Shown here one piece after another: positions 1 to 8,729 of a stretch of DNA of 64,000 nucleotides; within the stretch, counting starts at the first letter, position 1, and every line of letters begins with the position of its first letter. Under the pieces are notes generated by a model. It was not told the DNA's origin, ran no database searches, and worked only from the letters and a program-made list of their open reading frames with translations. A program made the translations under genes and the position numbers. Source of the stretch: Actinobacillus delphinicola (GTDB lineage: Bacteria; Pseudomonadota; Gammaproteobacteria; Enterobacterales; Pasteurellaceae); assembly GCF_900638385.1 (NCBI RefSeq), contig NZ_LR134510.1, positions 186,001 to 250,000 on the forward strand. Direction: 5' to 3'.

Positions 1-69
1 ACTACAACCTTTGATGAAATTCGCCAACGCCTTGATGATGATATCATTCAACATCTTGCTTTAATCTAA
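1..69 (+). CDS. C-terminal end of an unidentified protein (partial)
   Basis: An open frame enters from the left edge and ends with TAA at 67-69, giving 22 residues ending in QHLALI. The residues are acidic and look like an ordinary protein tail, and a strong hairpin follows within a few bases, which supports a real gene end. I do not recognise the family from this fragment. Confidence 0.5.
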   Translation, partial: TTTFDEIRQRLDDDIIQHLALI

Positions 70-72
70 AAT

Positions 73-118
73 AACACGCCCCAATTTTCATAAAATTTTT
101 CAGAAATTGGGGCGTGTT
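73..118. repeat. Perfect palindromic copy of the GGGGCGTGTT intergenic repeat; likely terminator
   Basis: A perfect 15-bp inverted repeat (arms 73-87 and 104-118, loop of 16 bases) follows the stop codon at 67-69. Each arm carries the core ACACGCCCC or its complement, next to AT-rich blocks. The following CTATTTTCTATATTTT is T-rich, so it may end transcription of the partial gene. Partial copies of the same motif recur at 9292, 20707, 23717, 32611 and 38294. Confidence 0.75.
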
Positions 119-132
119 CTATTTTCTATATT

Positions 133-495
133 TTAACTTTTAGATACAGGCTGAATTTGTTCCAAAAATTTAACTAAATCACCTTCCATAATACCATCTA
201 TTGTTAGACGAACATCATGCGGTTTAAATGTTACAAAAGCTTTGCCATGTGGAGGCATCTGGACTAATTGGGTTTGTTCTACTTCACGTTTCACCCAAAC
301 TTCAGCTTTTTTAGCATGAGGCAAAATAGCAAAAAAAGCATTACGGCTAATCAACCATAAGCTTTTATTCACGCCGAGTAGGCAAGGTTCAAGTTTATCA
401 TCAATTTTTTGTAATGCTTCTTTATAAGGCTGAATATTTAATTCAGGAAACATATGTTCAATAGCTTTTAGATTAGGTGCATAAAAATCATTCAT
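133..495 (-). CDS. Hypothetical protein, 120 aa
   Basis: A small soluble-looking protein with no signal peptide or membrane segment. It is preceded on the minus strand by a good ribosome binding site (AAGGAG, about 7 bases before ATG). The middle is rich in Trp, Val and Lys and the last third contains a VRLTIDG strand-like segment. I do not recognise the family. It stands alone: lpxH lies 250 bp upstream on the same strand, and the convergent partial gene ends just beyond. The 248-bp gap upstream holds a short inverted repeat (CTTATTT at 573-579 against AAATAAG) and no other gene that I can see. Confidence 0.6.
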   Translation of the reverse strand: MNDFYAPNLKAIEHMFPELNIQPYKEALQKIDDKLEPCLLGVNKSLWLISRNAFFAILPHAKKAEVWVKREVEQTQLVQMPPHGKAFVTFKPHDVRLTIDGIMEGDLVKFLEQIQPVSKS

Positions 496-743
496 TTTAT
501 ATCTCCTTTAACGACTATCTAATACCCTATTGCTGTGATGACGTCCTAGAATCATTATTTCAGAACATTGGCTTATTTATTCGAAATAAGACTCTCTGCA
601 TCAAGCGATCGTTTATGACGATATAACATAAAATTTAGATAAATTATCTTTGAAATAATTGTACAAATTTTCTATATCGTTGAAGTCATTGTACGATTTT
701 TATTTAAATAATCTAGTTTTTTAATACCATCTTTTCATTTATT

Positions 744-1463
744 TTAAGATAAAGATTCATTAAAAAAACTACATTTCCCATCACTTTCCACGCACAATAT
801 TGAAGATGTCTTACCCCAATCTCCAAGAACAATGCGCATTCCCTCTGTAATTTCATGAATATTTTGTCGATGGGTATGCCCATGAATAACAGTTTTTACC
901 TGAAATTGACGCATAATTTTAGTCACAAAATCTGCATTTACATCCATAATTTCTATCGCTTTTTGACGTTTATCCGCTTGGCTCTTTTGTCTAATTTTTT
1001 GTGCAATTTTAAGTCGTAATGCTAGTGGTAATTTTAAAAATAACCATTGTCGCCATTTTTGTTGTACTTTTTTACGATATTGCTGATATTTAACATCATC
1101 AATACATAAAGTATCCCCATGGCACAATAATGTTGGCTTACCATATAAATCAATGACTGTATAATCTGGCAGTAACGTCATGTGACATGCTTGTGCAAAA
1201 CGTTTTCCGACTAAAAAATCACGGTTTCCTGCTACAAAATAACATTCGATACCTTGTTCAGATAATTCTAGAAGTTGTGTTTTAACGATATCAATAACAG
1301 GTGATTTTTCATCATCACCAATCCAAAAATCAAAAAGATCACCAAGAATATAAAGTTTATCTGCCGTTTTAGCGTGTTTTTGTATGAAATCAACAAATAG
1401 TGCAGTTAAATCTGGGCGACCATCACTTAAATGTAAATCAGAAATAAAAAAAGTTTTGTGCAT
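744..1463 (-). CDS. lpxH: UDP-2,3-diacylglucosamine hydrolase LpxH
   Basis: Hydrolyses UDP-2,3-diacylglucosamine to lipid X and UMP, the fourth step of lipid A synthesis, at the inner face of the inner membrane. It is a 239-residue calcineurin-like metallophosphoesterase, the usual length. The dinuclear metal ligands are visible: D9 and H11 (SDLHLS), D42 (LGDLFDFW), N80 (AGNRDF), H115 (CHGD), and H196 and H198 in HGHTHR. It is transcribed away from plsC with a 103-bp shared promoter region. The other lipid A gene in the window is lpxD, far away, so the pathway is not clustered here. The assignment is firm. Confidence 0.96.
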   Translation of the reverse strand: MHKTFFISDLHLSDGRPDLTALFVDFIQKHAKTADKLYILGDLFDFWIGDDEKSPVIDIVKTQLLELSEQGIECYFVAGNRDFLVGKRFAQACHMTLLPDYTVIDLYGKPTLLCHGDTLCIDDVKYQQYRKKVQQKWRQWLFLKLPLALRLKIAQKIRQKSQADKRQKAIEIMDVNADFVTKIMRQFQVKTVIHGHTHRQNIHEITEGMRIVLGDWGKTSSILCVESDGKCSFFNESLS

Positions 1464-1566
1464 AAATAAAAATCCAAAAAAATTTAATCTAGACTATCAT
1501 TTTTTTCGACGCTTCTATATAAAAATTGCTATACTTAGGAGAATTTTTTTGAATGGATTTTAAATT

Positions 1567-2301
1567 ATGCTTGCTATTATTCGTTTTATACTTGTACTAA
1601 TTTCTTGTATTTTAATTTGTCTTTTGGGAACAATTTATTCACTTATTCGTTTTAAAAATCCGAATAATGTAGGGCAAATTTCTCGTTGGTTTGGGCGTTT
1701 AAACCGCTTATTTGGACTTAAAGTAGAATATCGTTTCAATCCTAAATCACCTACCACGCCTGCTATTTACATTAGTAACCACCAAAACAACTATGACATG
1801 GTAACCTTAGCTTATATGGTACAACCTCGTACTGTAAGTGTCGGTAAACGTTCTCTTATGTGGATTCCTCTTTTTGGTATTCTTTTCTGGGCAAGTGGTA
1901 ATATCTTCCTTGATCGCAATAATCGCAAAAAAGCTCAGCATACGATGAATGAATTAGCGAACCGTATTAATAAAGATCAACTCTCTCTTTGGATATTCCC
2001 TGAAGGTACCCGTAGTCGTGGTCGTGGTTTATTACCTTTTAAAACGGGTGCATTCCATGCCGCTATTGCTGCTGGAGTACCTATTGTGCCAGTTATTTGT
2101 TCAACTACCCATAATCAAGTAAAATGGAATCGTTGGGATAATGGCTACGCCATCTGCGAAGAACTCGATCCAATTGATGTAAGCGGTTATACTCGAGACA
2201 ATGTCCGTGAATTAGCTGCTTACTGCCGTGATGTTATGGAAAAACGTATTGCTGAGCTAGATGCTGAAGTAGCTGCAAAAGAGAAAATGAAAAAAGATTA
2301 A
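1567..2301 (+). CDS. plsC: 1-acyl-sn-glycerol-3-phosphate acyltransferase
   Basis: Acylates lysophosphatidic acid to phosphatidic acid, the precursor of all membrane phospholipids. The 244-residue protein has an N-terminal membrane segment (about residues 3-25), the catalytic HX4D motif (H72 to D77, NHQNNYD) and the glycerophosphate-binding FPEGTRSRG motif at 144-152. The tail is Lys/Glu-rich. The ATG lies 26 bases after a clear AGGAG (1536-1540), while another ATG at 1553 sits at the proper distance and opens a 15-codon frame overlapping the plsC start, so initiation may be coupled. ftsP follows after 4 bp, suggesting one transcript. Confidence 0.95.
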   Translation: MLAIIRFILVLISCILICLLGTIYSLIRFKNPNNVGQISRWFGRLNRLFGLKVEYRFNPKSPTTPAIYISNHQNNYDMVTLAYMVQPRTVSVGKRSLMWIPLFGILFWASGNIFLDRNNRKKAQHTMNELANRINKDQLSLWIFPEGTRSRGRGLLPFKTGAFHAAIAAGVPIVPVICSTTHNQVKWNRWDNGYAICEELDPIDVSGYTRDNVRELAAYCRDVMEKRIAELDAEVAAKEKMKKD

Positions 2302-2305
2302 TACT

Positions 2306-3712
2306 ATGAAAACGCCTCGTATTTCACGTCGTCAATTCTTTAAGCTAGCTGGTGCTACTTCTGCACTATCCTTGATACCAGAAAGTGTGCTTGCGGCAAC
2401 TAGAAAACCTTTAATCATTCCCCCTCTTTTATCAAATGAGAGAGGGAGACCTGTTTTTCTCACAATAAGTACTGCTCAAGCTACACTGAGTAATTCCATT
2501 ATCAACGTTTGGGGATTTAATGGTCGTTATCTTGGTCCTACCATTAAATTACAACGTGGGGAATTTGCTAAATTTAGCTGGCAAAATCAACTTTCTCAGT
2601 CTTTAGCTATTAGTTTGCAAGGATTACAAACTGAGGGTGAGCTTTATGGCGATCTTTCTCGAACGCTAAAACCTCAACAAAGCTGGGCACCAATTGTCCC
2701 TATCAGTCAACCGCCAGGTTGCCTTTATTATCATGCCTGTACTTGGAAAAATTCTGCTTATCAAACTTATCGAGGACTCGCAGGGCTTTGTATTGTAGAA
2801 GATCCTAAACTCAATGTTGATTTACCTAATCAATATGGTGTGACAGATATTCCGCTTATTCTCCAAGATATGCAATTAAGCGAAAAAGGGGAACAGATAT
2901 ATCAAACTGATGATTATCATTTTTTTGGTAATCGTCTTTTTGTGAACGGTCAAGAAAATTCATTTTTTAATGCATTAACAGGCATGATTCGGTTACGTTT
3001 GGTTAATGCTTCGGTAAGTCGTGCTTATCATCTGCATTTTGAAGATGATCGCTCATTTCAATTAATTGCTCGTGATCAAGGATTTTTACCCCAAGCTGTT
3101 ACGGTAAAATCATTACATTTAGCTCCAAGTGCACGGGCAGAAATTTTAGTAGATCTCTCTCAAGGTGGAAATGCAAAACTTTTAGCAGGTGAAAAACAAG
3201 ATTTATTTAATCGCATAAAAGATCTGTTCGACCCTCATATTTTGACGAATCATCTTGTTGTTGAATTACGAACTATGGGACTTGCTTCTGCTTTCAATTC
3301 GCCTAAACATTATCAATTTCCAACAGATGCGCCTACAGCTTTAAATTCAGCAATACAACAAACCCGCCATATTCTAATTGATACGGAAAAGGCAACAATG
3401 AATGGGGAAACATTTGATCCTCGACGACTTGATATTCGTGCTCGCAAAGGGACTACTGAACGTTGGATTATTCAAACAACTAATCCGACTACTTTCTGCG
3501 TTCGAGGTGCTAAGTTTGTCGTATCCAAAGTAGGAAAACAGCCCCAATCACCCGAAACCCTCTCCTGGTGTGATAGTGTTTACATCCCAAATACTGTCGA
3601 ACTACTGGTTCGTTTTGACGAGCATTCTAGTAATCAATTTCCATTTTTCTATGGCGCTGCAGATCTTGCTCTGGTAGATGCAGGGTGCATGGGAAGTCTA
3701 GTGGTAGAATAA
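2306..3712 (+). CDS. ftsP: Cell division protein FtsP (SufI), Tat-exported cupredoxin-like
   Basis: A periplasmic multicopper-oxidase-like protein that, in E. coli, protects the divisome under stress and is a classic Tat substrate. The 468-residue product starts with a twin-arginine signal (SRRQFFKLAG at residues 7-16, then a hydrophobic stretch ending near VLA). The rest has three cupredoxin-like domains. Clusters of the HxH copper-ligand type are not obvious, as expected for this non-enzymatic family. It follows plsC by 4 bp, the same arrangement as in Haemophilus and E. coli (plsC-sufI). A strong hairpin follows the stop. Confidence 0.93.
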   Translation: MKTPRISRRQFFKLAGATSALSLIPESVLAATRKPLIIPPLLSNERGRPVFLTISTAQATLSNSIINVWGFNGRYLGPTIKLQRGEFAKFSWQNQLSQSLAISLQGLQTEGELYGDLSRTLKPQQSWAPIVPISQPPGCLYYHACTWKNSAYQTYRGLAGLCIVEDPKLNVDLPNQYGVTDIPLILQDMQLSEKGEQIYQTDDYHFFGNRLFVNGQENSFFNALTGMIRLRLVNASVSRAYHLHFEDDRSFQLIARDQGFLPQAVTVKSLHLAPSARAEILVDLSQGGNAKLLAGEKQDLFNRIKDLFDPHILTNHLVVELRTMGLASAFNSPKHYQFPTDAPTALNSAIQQTRHILIDTEKATMNGETFDPRRLDIRARKGTTERWIIQTTNPTTFCVRGAKFVVSKVGKQPQSPETLSWCDSVYIPNTVELLVRFDEHSSNQFPFFYGAADLALVDAGCMGSLVVE

Positions 3713-3717
3713 ATATT

Positions 3718-3750
3718 AAAAAGACACAAATTTCAACGTTGTGTCTTTTT
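3718..3750. terminator. Rho-independent terminator after ftsP
   Basis: A 12-bp perfect stem (3718-3729 with 3739-3750, AAAAAGACACAA and complement) with a 9-base loop, ending in TTTTT. It sits between the convergent ftsP and the unknown gene at 3763 and has T or A runs on both sides, so it can act in both directions. Confidence 0.85.
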
Positions 3751-3762
3751 AACATATTCTTC

Positions 3763-4131
3763 TCATCGAATTTCTAAATTTAGGTAAATGACGAAAATAA
3801 TACTCATTAACAGAACAATTATCATAAATGTGATCAAGGTTAATGAAATGTGAATTGATTTTAATTTAGACTCAAACTCTTTTTTTAATGAATGAAGTGC
3901 AATAAGATTGTTTCCCTTCATCGTTAAGCGTTCTTTTAGTTCTATTTTCTCACTTTGTGAAATACTCTCTTCTACCTGAGAATATAAAACAGAGTCCAAT
4001 TCTTTAGCCGTTAAAAGTTCATCATCTTTGTGTATCTGTAAATGTATATCAACGTCCATTTGACACCTTTCCACTGGTCCATCTTTTTGTTTAGCAAGAA
4101 TAAAATCGTTTCTTTCTTGTAAATGCTTCAT
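3763..4131 (-). CDS. Hypothetical protein with one C-terminal membrane anchor, 122 aa
   Basis: The first 90 residues are hydrophilic and charged with predicted helices (for example EESISQSEKIELKERL). Residues about 95-117 are strongly hydrophobic and end close to the C terminus, giving the layout of a tail-anchored protein. There is no signal peptide, and the only Shine-Dalgarno-like element is a weak GAGAG. No family is recognised. It is a lone minus-strand gene between ftsP and gmhA, both on the plus strand, which suggests an acquired or lineage-specific insertion in an otherwise core neighbourhood. Confidence 0.55.
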   Translation of the reverse strand: MKHLQERNDFILAKQKDGPVERCQMDVDIHLQIHKDDELLTAKELDSVLYSQVEESISQSEKIELKERLTMKGNNLIALHSLKKEFESKLKSIHISLTLITFMIIVLLMSIIFVIYLNLEIR

Positions 4132-4440
4132 TATTCATTTCTCTCAAAAAAACTGCCATATAGTTTACTCTCTAGCAAATCAGGCTTCCATCATGTTAGA
4201 GAACAAATTCGTACACTACGACCAAAATGACAATAGATAGGTTAAATTGTATTGAAAGCAACGCATAAGAGCAAATGTGAGGGTATTTTACTAAAGATAA
4301 ATATGTCATGCATAGTACTTTATTCCATGGCAGGGACTGGAATCATTTTATATCTAGTCAAACATATTCTCTTTCGTTAGAATACACCATAATTTATTTT
4401 TGTCATATCCGACCAGCTAATCAACCAACAAGAGGGATAT
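4132..4440. other. 309-bp intergenic region before gmhA
   Basis: This gap separates the divergent unknown gene (minus) and gmhA (plus). Apart from a plausible gmhA promoter near its right end I see no open frame with a ribosome site, no strong hairpin and no RNA gene. The middle (4200-4330) is of mixed composition and may be remnant coding sequence, but I cannot show that. Confidence 0.5.
4355..4383 (+). promoter_or_regulatory. Candidate sigma-70 promoter of gmhA
   Basis: TAGTCA at 4355-4360 (4/6 match to the -35 consensus) and TAGAAT at 4378-4383 (5/6 match to the -10 consensus) are 17 bp apart. They lie about 57 bases before the gmhA ATG. In DNA this AT-rich such matches are common, so this is only a candidate. 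Confidence 0.35.
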
Positions 4441-5028
4441 ATGTATTTAGATGCAATTAAAGCTGAACTTAATGAAGCACAAAAAGTATTAAACGACTTT
4501 GTAAACGATCCTAAGAATATTGCTCTCATTCAAGAAGCAGCAATGATCATTGCCGAAAGTTTTAAAAATGGCGGTAAAGTGTTATCTTGTGGCAACGGTG
4601 GATCTCACTGCGATGCAATGCACTTTGCAGAAGAATTAACTGGTCGCTATCGTGAAAATCGTCCTGGTTTTGCTGCTATTGCGATTTCTGATGTTAGTCA
4701 CTTAAGTTGCGTGAGTAATGACTTTGGCTACGAATACGTTTTCTCACGTTATGTTGAAGCCGTTGGTCAAAAAGGTGACGTACTATTCGGGCTTTCTACA
4801 TCAGGAAACTCAAAAAATATCTTAAATGCTATTGAAGCAGCAAAAGCAAAAGGCATGAAAGTTATTGCGATGACAGGGAAAGATGGTGGTAAAATGGCAG
4901 GACTTGCAGATGTTGAAATCCGTGTGCCGCACTTTGGCTATGCCGATCGCATTCAAGAAATCCATATCAAAGTGATTCATATTCTTATGATGCTTATCGA
5001 ATTTGAAATGGCAAAACAACAAGCCTAA
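4441..5028 (+). CDS. gmhA: Phosphoheptose isomerase GmhA
   Basis: Converts sedoheptulose 7-phosphate to D-glycero-D-manno-heptose 7-phosphate, the first step of ADP-heptose synthesis for the LPS/LOS inner core. The 195-residue cytosolic protein is a SIS-domain isomerase of normal length. It keeps the zinc ligands known from E. coli at matching positions (H61, E65, Q172, H180) and the sugar-phosphate loops SCGNGGSH (49-56) and STSGNS (119-124). GAGGG lies about 5 bases before ATG. A hairpin terminator follows, and hemW starts directly beyond it. Confidence 0.96.
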   Translation: MYLDAIKAELNEAQKVLNDFVNDPKNIALIQEAAMIIAESFKNGGKVLSCGNGGSHCDAMHFAEELTGRYRENRPGFAAIAISDVSHLSCVSNDFGYEYVFSRYVEAVGQKGDVLFGLSTSGNSKNILNAIEAAKAKGMKVIAMTGKDGGKMAGLADVEIRVPHFGYADRIQEIHIKVIHILMMLIEFEMAKQQA

Positions 5029-5048
5029 TCATTCATTTTTTATTTTAC

Positions 5049-5079
5049 AAGGCAAAAACATCTGCTTTTTGCCTTTTTT
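5049..5079 (+). terminator. Rho-independent terminator after gmhA
   Basis: A 10-bp stem (5049-5058 with 5066-5075, AAGGCAAAAA and complement), 7-base loop and a run of T to 5079. The next gene, hemW, starts only 8 bases further on, so the hairpin may act as an attenuator letting some transcripts into hemW. Confidence 0.8.
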
Positions 5080-5086
5080 AGTTATT

Positions 5087-6253
5087 ATGAAACAATATCT
5101 TCCTCTCAGTTTATATATCCATATTCCTTGGTGCGTTCAAAAATGTCCTTACTGCGATTTTAACTCCCATCAGCAAAAGGGCGAAATCCCAGAAAAAGCC
5201 TATATCACACATTTATTAGCCGATTTAGAGTCTGACTTAGCACGCTATGCAAAAGCGATTAATGGACGAACCCTATCCAGTATTTTTATTGGCGGAGGTA
5301 CCCCAAGTCTATTCAAGCCTGAAAATATAGCTTATCTTCTTTCAGAAATTGCTAAAAAGATCCCATTTTCTGAAAATATTGAAATTACCATGGAAGCCAA
5401 CCCTGGTACAATTGAAGCAAATAATTTTTCCAATTTCGCTCAAGCTGGGGTCACTCGTATTTCTATGGGAATCCAAAGTTTTGCTGACGATAAACTTATT
5501 CAGCTTGGACGTATTCATAATGGTCAACAAGCCAAACAAGCCATTTCACTTGCCCATAGTTTATGGGGGAATAAATTACAAAGTTTTAACCTTGATTTAA
5601 TGCATGGATTACCGACTCAATCTCTTCATCAAGCTCTAGATGATTTAAAACAGGCAATTGAATTAAATCCACCACATCTATCATGGTATCAACTTACTAT
5701 TGAACCTAATACTGCTTTTGCCTCTCGCCCTCCTATCCTACCCGATGATGATGAGCTTTGGGTAATTTTTGAAGAAGGGGATAAACTCCTTAAAGCGGCA
5801 GGTTACGAACAATATGAAACCTCTGCCTATGCAAAACCAGGATTCCAATGTCAACATAACTTAAATTATTGGCGTTTTGGCGATTACCTTGCTATAGGAT
5901 GTGGTGCCCATGGCAAAATATCAGATGTAAGTAGCGATACTATTGGTCATATCATTCGTTTTAGTAAAACCAAACACCCACGGGGCTATTTACAGGGAAA
6001 TTATCGCTATGAGGAACGCATTATTCCTCAAGATGAATTGGCTTTTGAGTTTTTCATGAACCGATTCCGATTATTAGAACCAGTGCCAAAGATAGAATTC
6101 GAAACTTTTACTGGGTTAAAATGCCAAGATGTTGCAACCCAAATAAATATAGCCTTACAGAAAGAATTTATTACAGAATCGCCAACCTATTGGCAAATTA
6201 CTCAAAAAGGTAAATTATTTTTAAACGAATTATTAACCTTGTTTTTAGACTAA
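5087..6253 (+). CDS. hemW: Radical SAM heme chaperone HemW (HemN-like)
   Basis: A radical-SAM protein of the HemN/CPO3 family that, in the HemW branch, binds heme and delivers it to respiratory proteins rather than oxidising coproporphyrinogen. The cluster motif CX3CX2C is at C16, C20 and C23 (WCVQKCPYCDFNSH), followed by the GGGTPS glycine motif. The C-terminal HemW domain is present. I start at the ATG at 5087 (388 residues, near the usual 378-390) because homology begins there. An earlier in-frame ATG at 5003 would read through the gmhA terminator. No good Shine-Dalgarno is visible. It converges on fadR. Confidence 0.9.
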   Translation: MKQYLPLSLYIHIPWCVQKCPYCDFNSHQQKGEIPEKAYITHLLADLESDLARYAKAINGRTLSSIFIGGGTPSLFKPENIAYLLSEIAKKIPFSENIEITMEANPGTIEANNFSNFAQAGVTRISMGIQSFADDKLIQLGRIHNGQQAKQAISLAHSLWGNKLQSFNLDLMHGLPTQSLHQALDDLKQAIELNPPHLSWYQLTIEPNTAFASRPPILPDDDELWVIFEEGDKLLKAAGYEQYETSAYAKPGFQCQHNLNYWRFGDYLAIGCGAHGKISDVSSDTIGHIIRFSKTKHPRGYLQGNYRYEERIIPQDELAFEFFMNRFRLLEPVPKIEFETFTGLKCQDVATQINIALQKEFITESPTYWQITQKGKLFLNELLTLFLD

Positions 6254-6255
6254 AC

Positions 6256-6279
6256 AATGCCTCGTAAAAACGAGGCATT
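6256..6279. terminator. Bidirectional terminator between hemW and fadR
   Basis: A 10-bp perfect stem (AATGCCTCGT at 6256-6265 with 6270-6279) and an AAAA loop lie between two convergent genes. The T-run is weak on the plus side (ACTTTATT). Confidence 0.75.
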
Positions 6280-6285
6280 ACTTTA

Positions 6286-7035
6286 TTATGCAAAATATTG
6301 ATAATCGATATTATTATCTGGGGTAATATTTTTTAGCATTTCACTCCAAGTTCGATAACTATATTCTTGAAGCTCACGTAAAATTTGACGAACCTTTTCT
6401 ACATTCCCATTTTCACATTCAACTTTTAATAATGTATAGATATGAACTGCATTTTGCCGATTACCAAAAGATGTAAAATAAAAACTTGCAACACGTTGAT
6501 AAATCGTATGAAAGCTATTTAAAATAAGTGCATACACTGGTTTTTCGTCAGCAAAAGCAAACTCTCTACATAATTGAAAATCGAACTCTGCGAAGGTTTG
6601 TGCATCGTCTTGCAATGTAGGAATAGTAAGTTTAGCAAAAACATTTTTAGCCGATTGATGATAATGTTGCACAGCATGCGGGATGTAATAGTTCATCACT
6701 TCTGTTCGTAACGTTACCACGTTTTCTACAATAAGCGGTGCTAAGTCTTTATCTAACGTCAATAATGTTTGAACAATTGCAGGCCCTGCAGTATGCCAAA
6801 TATCATTAACTTTTGTCGGTTTACCATGTTGAATCGTCAACCAACCATCCCGAGCAAGACGTTGTAACACTTCCCTTAATGTTGTTCGTGTAACACCAAT
6901 TTTTTCTGCTAATTCTCGTTCTGCAGGTAAACATTCTCCGGGAAGAAGATTTTTATACCAAATACTTTTAACGATATATTCTTCTGCGAGTTTTGCAGGA
7001 CTTTGCGCAACAAGATCAAACTGATATTTTTTCAT
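6286..7035 (-). CDS. fadR: Fatty acid metabolism regulator FadR
   Basis: A GntR-family repressor/activator that senses long-chain acyl-CoA and controls fatty acid degradation and unsaturated fatty acid synthesis. The N-terminal winged helix is nearly unchanged from E. coli: LPAERELAEKIGVTRTTLRE at about 36-55, then GWLTIQHGKPTKV. The C-terminal domain is the helical acyl-CoA-binding FadR_C. Its 249 residues are slightly more than the 239 of E. coli because of an N-terminal MKKYQFDL extension. It is divergent from nhaB, the same pairing as in E. coli. A FadR-like half-palindrome overlaps its probable -35, consistent with autoregulation. Confidence 0.95.
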   Translation of the reverse strand: MKKYQFDLVAQSPAKLAEEYIVKSIWYKNLLPGECLPAERELAEKIGVTRTTLREVLQRLARDGWLTIQHGKPTKVNDIWHTAGPAIVQTLLTLDKDLAPLIVENVVTLRTEVMNYYIPHAVQHYHQSAKNVFAKLTIPTLQDDAQTFAEFDFQLCREFAFADEKPVYALILNSFHTIYQRVASFYFTSFGNRQNAVHIYTLLKVECENGNVEKVRQILRELQEYSYRTWSEMLKNITPDNNIDYQYFA

Positions 7036-7106
7036 AATTATTTAGTTGTTTTTTTGAGTAAGTAATCCAAATATGGACAAATATTTTGTGATTTAGGTAA
7101 CACTTT

Positions 7107-7119
7107 TGAGGTCAGTCAA
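7107..7119. promoter_or_regulatory. Possible FadR operator in the fadR/nhaB spacer
   Basis: TGAGGTCAGTCAA resembles the FadR palindrome (core TGGTCNGACCA): the left half AGGTC matches well, the right half GTCAA only in part. On the minus strand its end contains TTGACT, a good -35 for fadR. It also sits just upstream of the nhaB -10. The match is imperfect. Confidence 0.3.
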
Positions 7120-7142
7120 TGCAATCAAAGACTAGAGTATAT

Positions 7143-7148
7143 TATAAT
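7143..7148 (+). promoter_or_regulatory. Perfect -10 hexamer of the likely nhaB promoter
   Basis: TATAAT lies 38 bases before the nhaB ATG. No convincing -35 is found 16-18 bp upstream, so the promoter may depend on an activator. Confidence 0.4.
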
Positions 7149-7186
7149 TCTTAGCATGTTGTCATAGTTTTTAAGGATTTACCCGA

Positions 7187-8713
7187 ATGAGTAGTTTCGA
7201 TTCTTTATTTAAAAATTTCCTAGGACCAAGCGCAACTTGGTACAAGATTACTATTATATTTTTTCTAATTTTAAACCCGATTTTATTTTTTGCGGTAGAT
7301 CATTTTATCGCAGGTTGGGTATTAGTTGCAGAATTTATTTTTACCCTCGCCATGGCATTAAAATGCTATCCGCTCCAACCCGGTGGATTATTAAGTCTTG
7401 AAGCCGTCCTTATTGGCATGACAACTCCACATCATATTTCTCAAGAAATTATGAATAATTTTGCGGTTATCTTACTTTTGATGTTTATGGTCGCGGGCAT
7501 TTACTTTATGAAACAACTTTTGTTGTTTATTTTTACACGCCTATTATTAAGTATTCGTTCTAAAATTGTTTTATCTTTTGCTTTCTGTATAAGCGCAGCT
7601 TTCCTATCCGCATTTTTAGATGCATTAACCGTTGTTGCTGTAATCATTAGCGTGGGAATTGGTTTCTATGGTGTTTATCATAAAGTGGCTTCTGGTTTAG
7701 ATTTCCAAGATTCAAATGATATCAAAGATGACAAAAATGTTGGTGAAGAACAACGCACTATTTTAGAAAATTTCCGTGCATTTTTAAGAAGTTTAATGAT
7801 GCATGCAGCAATTGGTACCGCTTTAGGTGGTGTGCTCACTATGGTCGGTGAACCGCAAAATCTAATCATTGCTGAGCAAGCAAAATGGAACTTTGCTGAG
7901 TTTTTCTTACGCATGACTCCCGTCACTATCCCTGTCTTAATTTGTGGGCTACTTACTTGTCTATTTTTAGAAAAATTCAAAATTTTCGGCTATGGTGAAG
8001 AACTACCGCCTCAAGTTTTTGAAGTACTCCGCGACTATGCAAAACAAAGCGATGCTAAAATGACAAAACGTGATCGTATGAACCTTATCTTACAAGGCAT
8101 CGTTGGTATTTGGCTCATTATCGGATTAGCTTTCCACCTCGCAGATGTTGGTTTAATCGGATTAACCGTGATCATTTTAGCCACTGCATTTTGTGGCATT
8201 ACCGATGAACATCAAATTGGACGTGCATTCCAAGAGGCGTTGCCATTTACCGCACTTCTAGTAGTCTTCTTCTCTGTTGTTGCTGTAATTATTGATCAAC
8301 ACCTTTTTGCGCCATTAATTCATTATGTGCTTTCTGCTGAAAAAGAAACACAATTGTTGCTATTCTATGTTTTCAATGGATTATTATCTGCAATTTCCGA
8401 TAACGTGTTCGTTGCAACGGTTTATATTAATGAAGCAAAAATGGCATTAGCACAAAATAATATTAGTTTGGAACAATTTGAACATATTGCTGTCGCAATT
8501 AATGCGGGAACTAACCTACCATCGGTTGCAACGCCAAATGGTCAAGCTGCCTTTTTATTCCTATTAACGTCTTCAATTGCGCCACTAATTCGCCTTTCTT
8601 ATGGACGTATGGTATATATGGCATTACCTTATACTGTGGTGTTATCAATCGTTGGATTTTTTGCTGTAAAATATTTACTTCCATGGTTAACCGTTCTTAT
8701 GGGATATCATTAA
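7187..8713 (+). CDS. nhaB: Na+/H+ antiporter NhaB
   Basis: An inner-membrane electrogenic sodium/proton antiporter for sodium and pH homeostasis. The 508-residue product is almost entirely hydrophobic with roughly 12 membrane segments. It shares long blocks with the NhaB family, for example [20 protein letters not shown] near residue 210 and the [20 protein letters not shown] region near residue 440. AAGGA precedes the ATG. dsbB follows after 16 bp, and the nhaB-dsbB order matches E. coli. A perfect Hin-type uptake core in reverse orientation lies inside the gene at 8249-8257. Confidence 0.95.
   Translation: MSSFDSLFKNFLGPSATWYKITIIFFLILNPILFFAVDHFIAGWVLVAEFIFTLAMALKCYPLQPGGLLSLEAVLIGMTTPHHISQEIMNNFAVILLLMFMVAGIYFMKQLLLFIFTRLLLSIRSKIVLSFAFCISAAFLSAFLDALTVVAVIISVGIGFYGVYHKVASGLDFQDSNDIKDDKNVGEEQRTILENFRAFLRSLMMHAAIGTALGGVLTMVGEPQNLIIAEQAKWNFAEFFLRMTPVTIPVLICGLLTCLFLEKFKIFGYGEELPPQVFEVLRDYAKQSDAKMTKRDRMNLILQGIVGIWLIIGLAFHLADVGLIGLTVIILATAFCGITDEHQIGRAFQEALPFTALLVVFFSVVAVIIDQHLFAPLIHYVLSAEKETQLLLFYVFNGLLSAISDNVFVATVYINEAKMALAQNNISLEQFEHIAVAINAGTNLPSVATPNGQAAFLFLLTSSIAPLIRLSYGRMVYMALPYTVVLSIVGFFAVKYLLPWLTVLMGYH
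8249..8257 (-). repeat. Hin-type uptake signal core (reverse)
   Basis: ACCGCACTT, the complement of AAGTGCGGT, is the 9-base Haemophilus uptake core. It lies within nhaB and no AT-rich extension of the usual kind is obvious. Confidence 0.6.
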
Positions 8714-8729
8714 TTTTCAAAGGATTATT

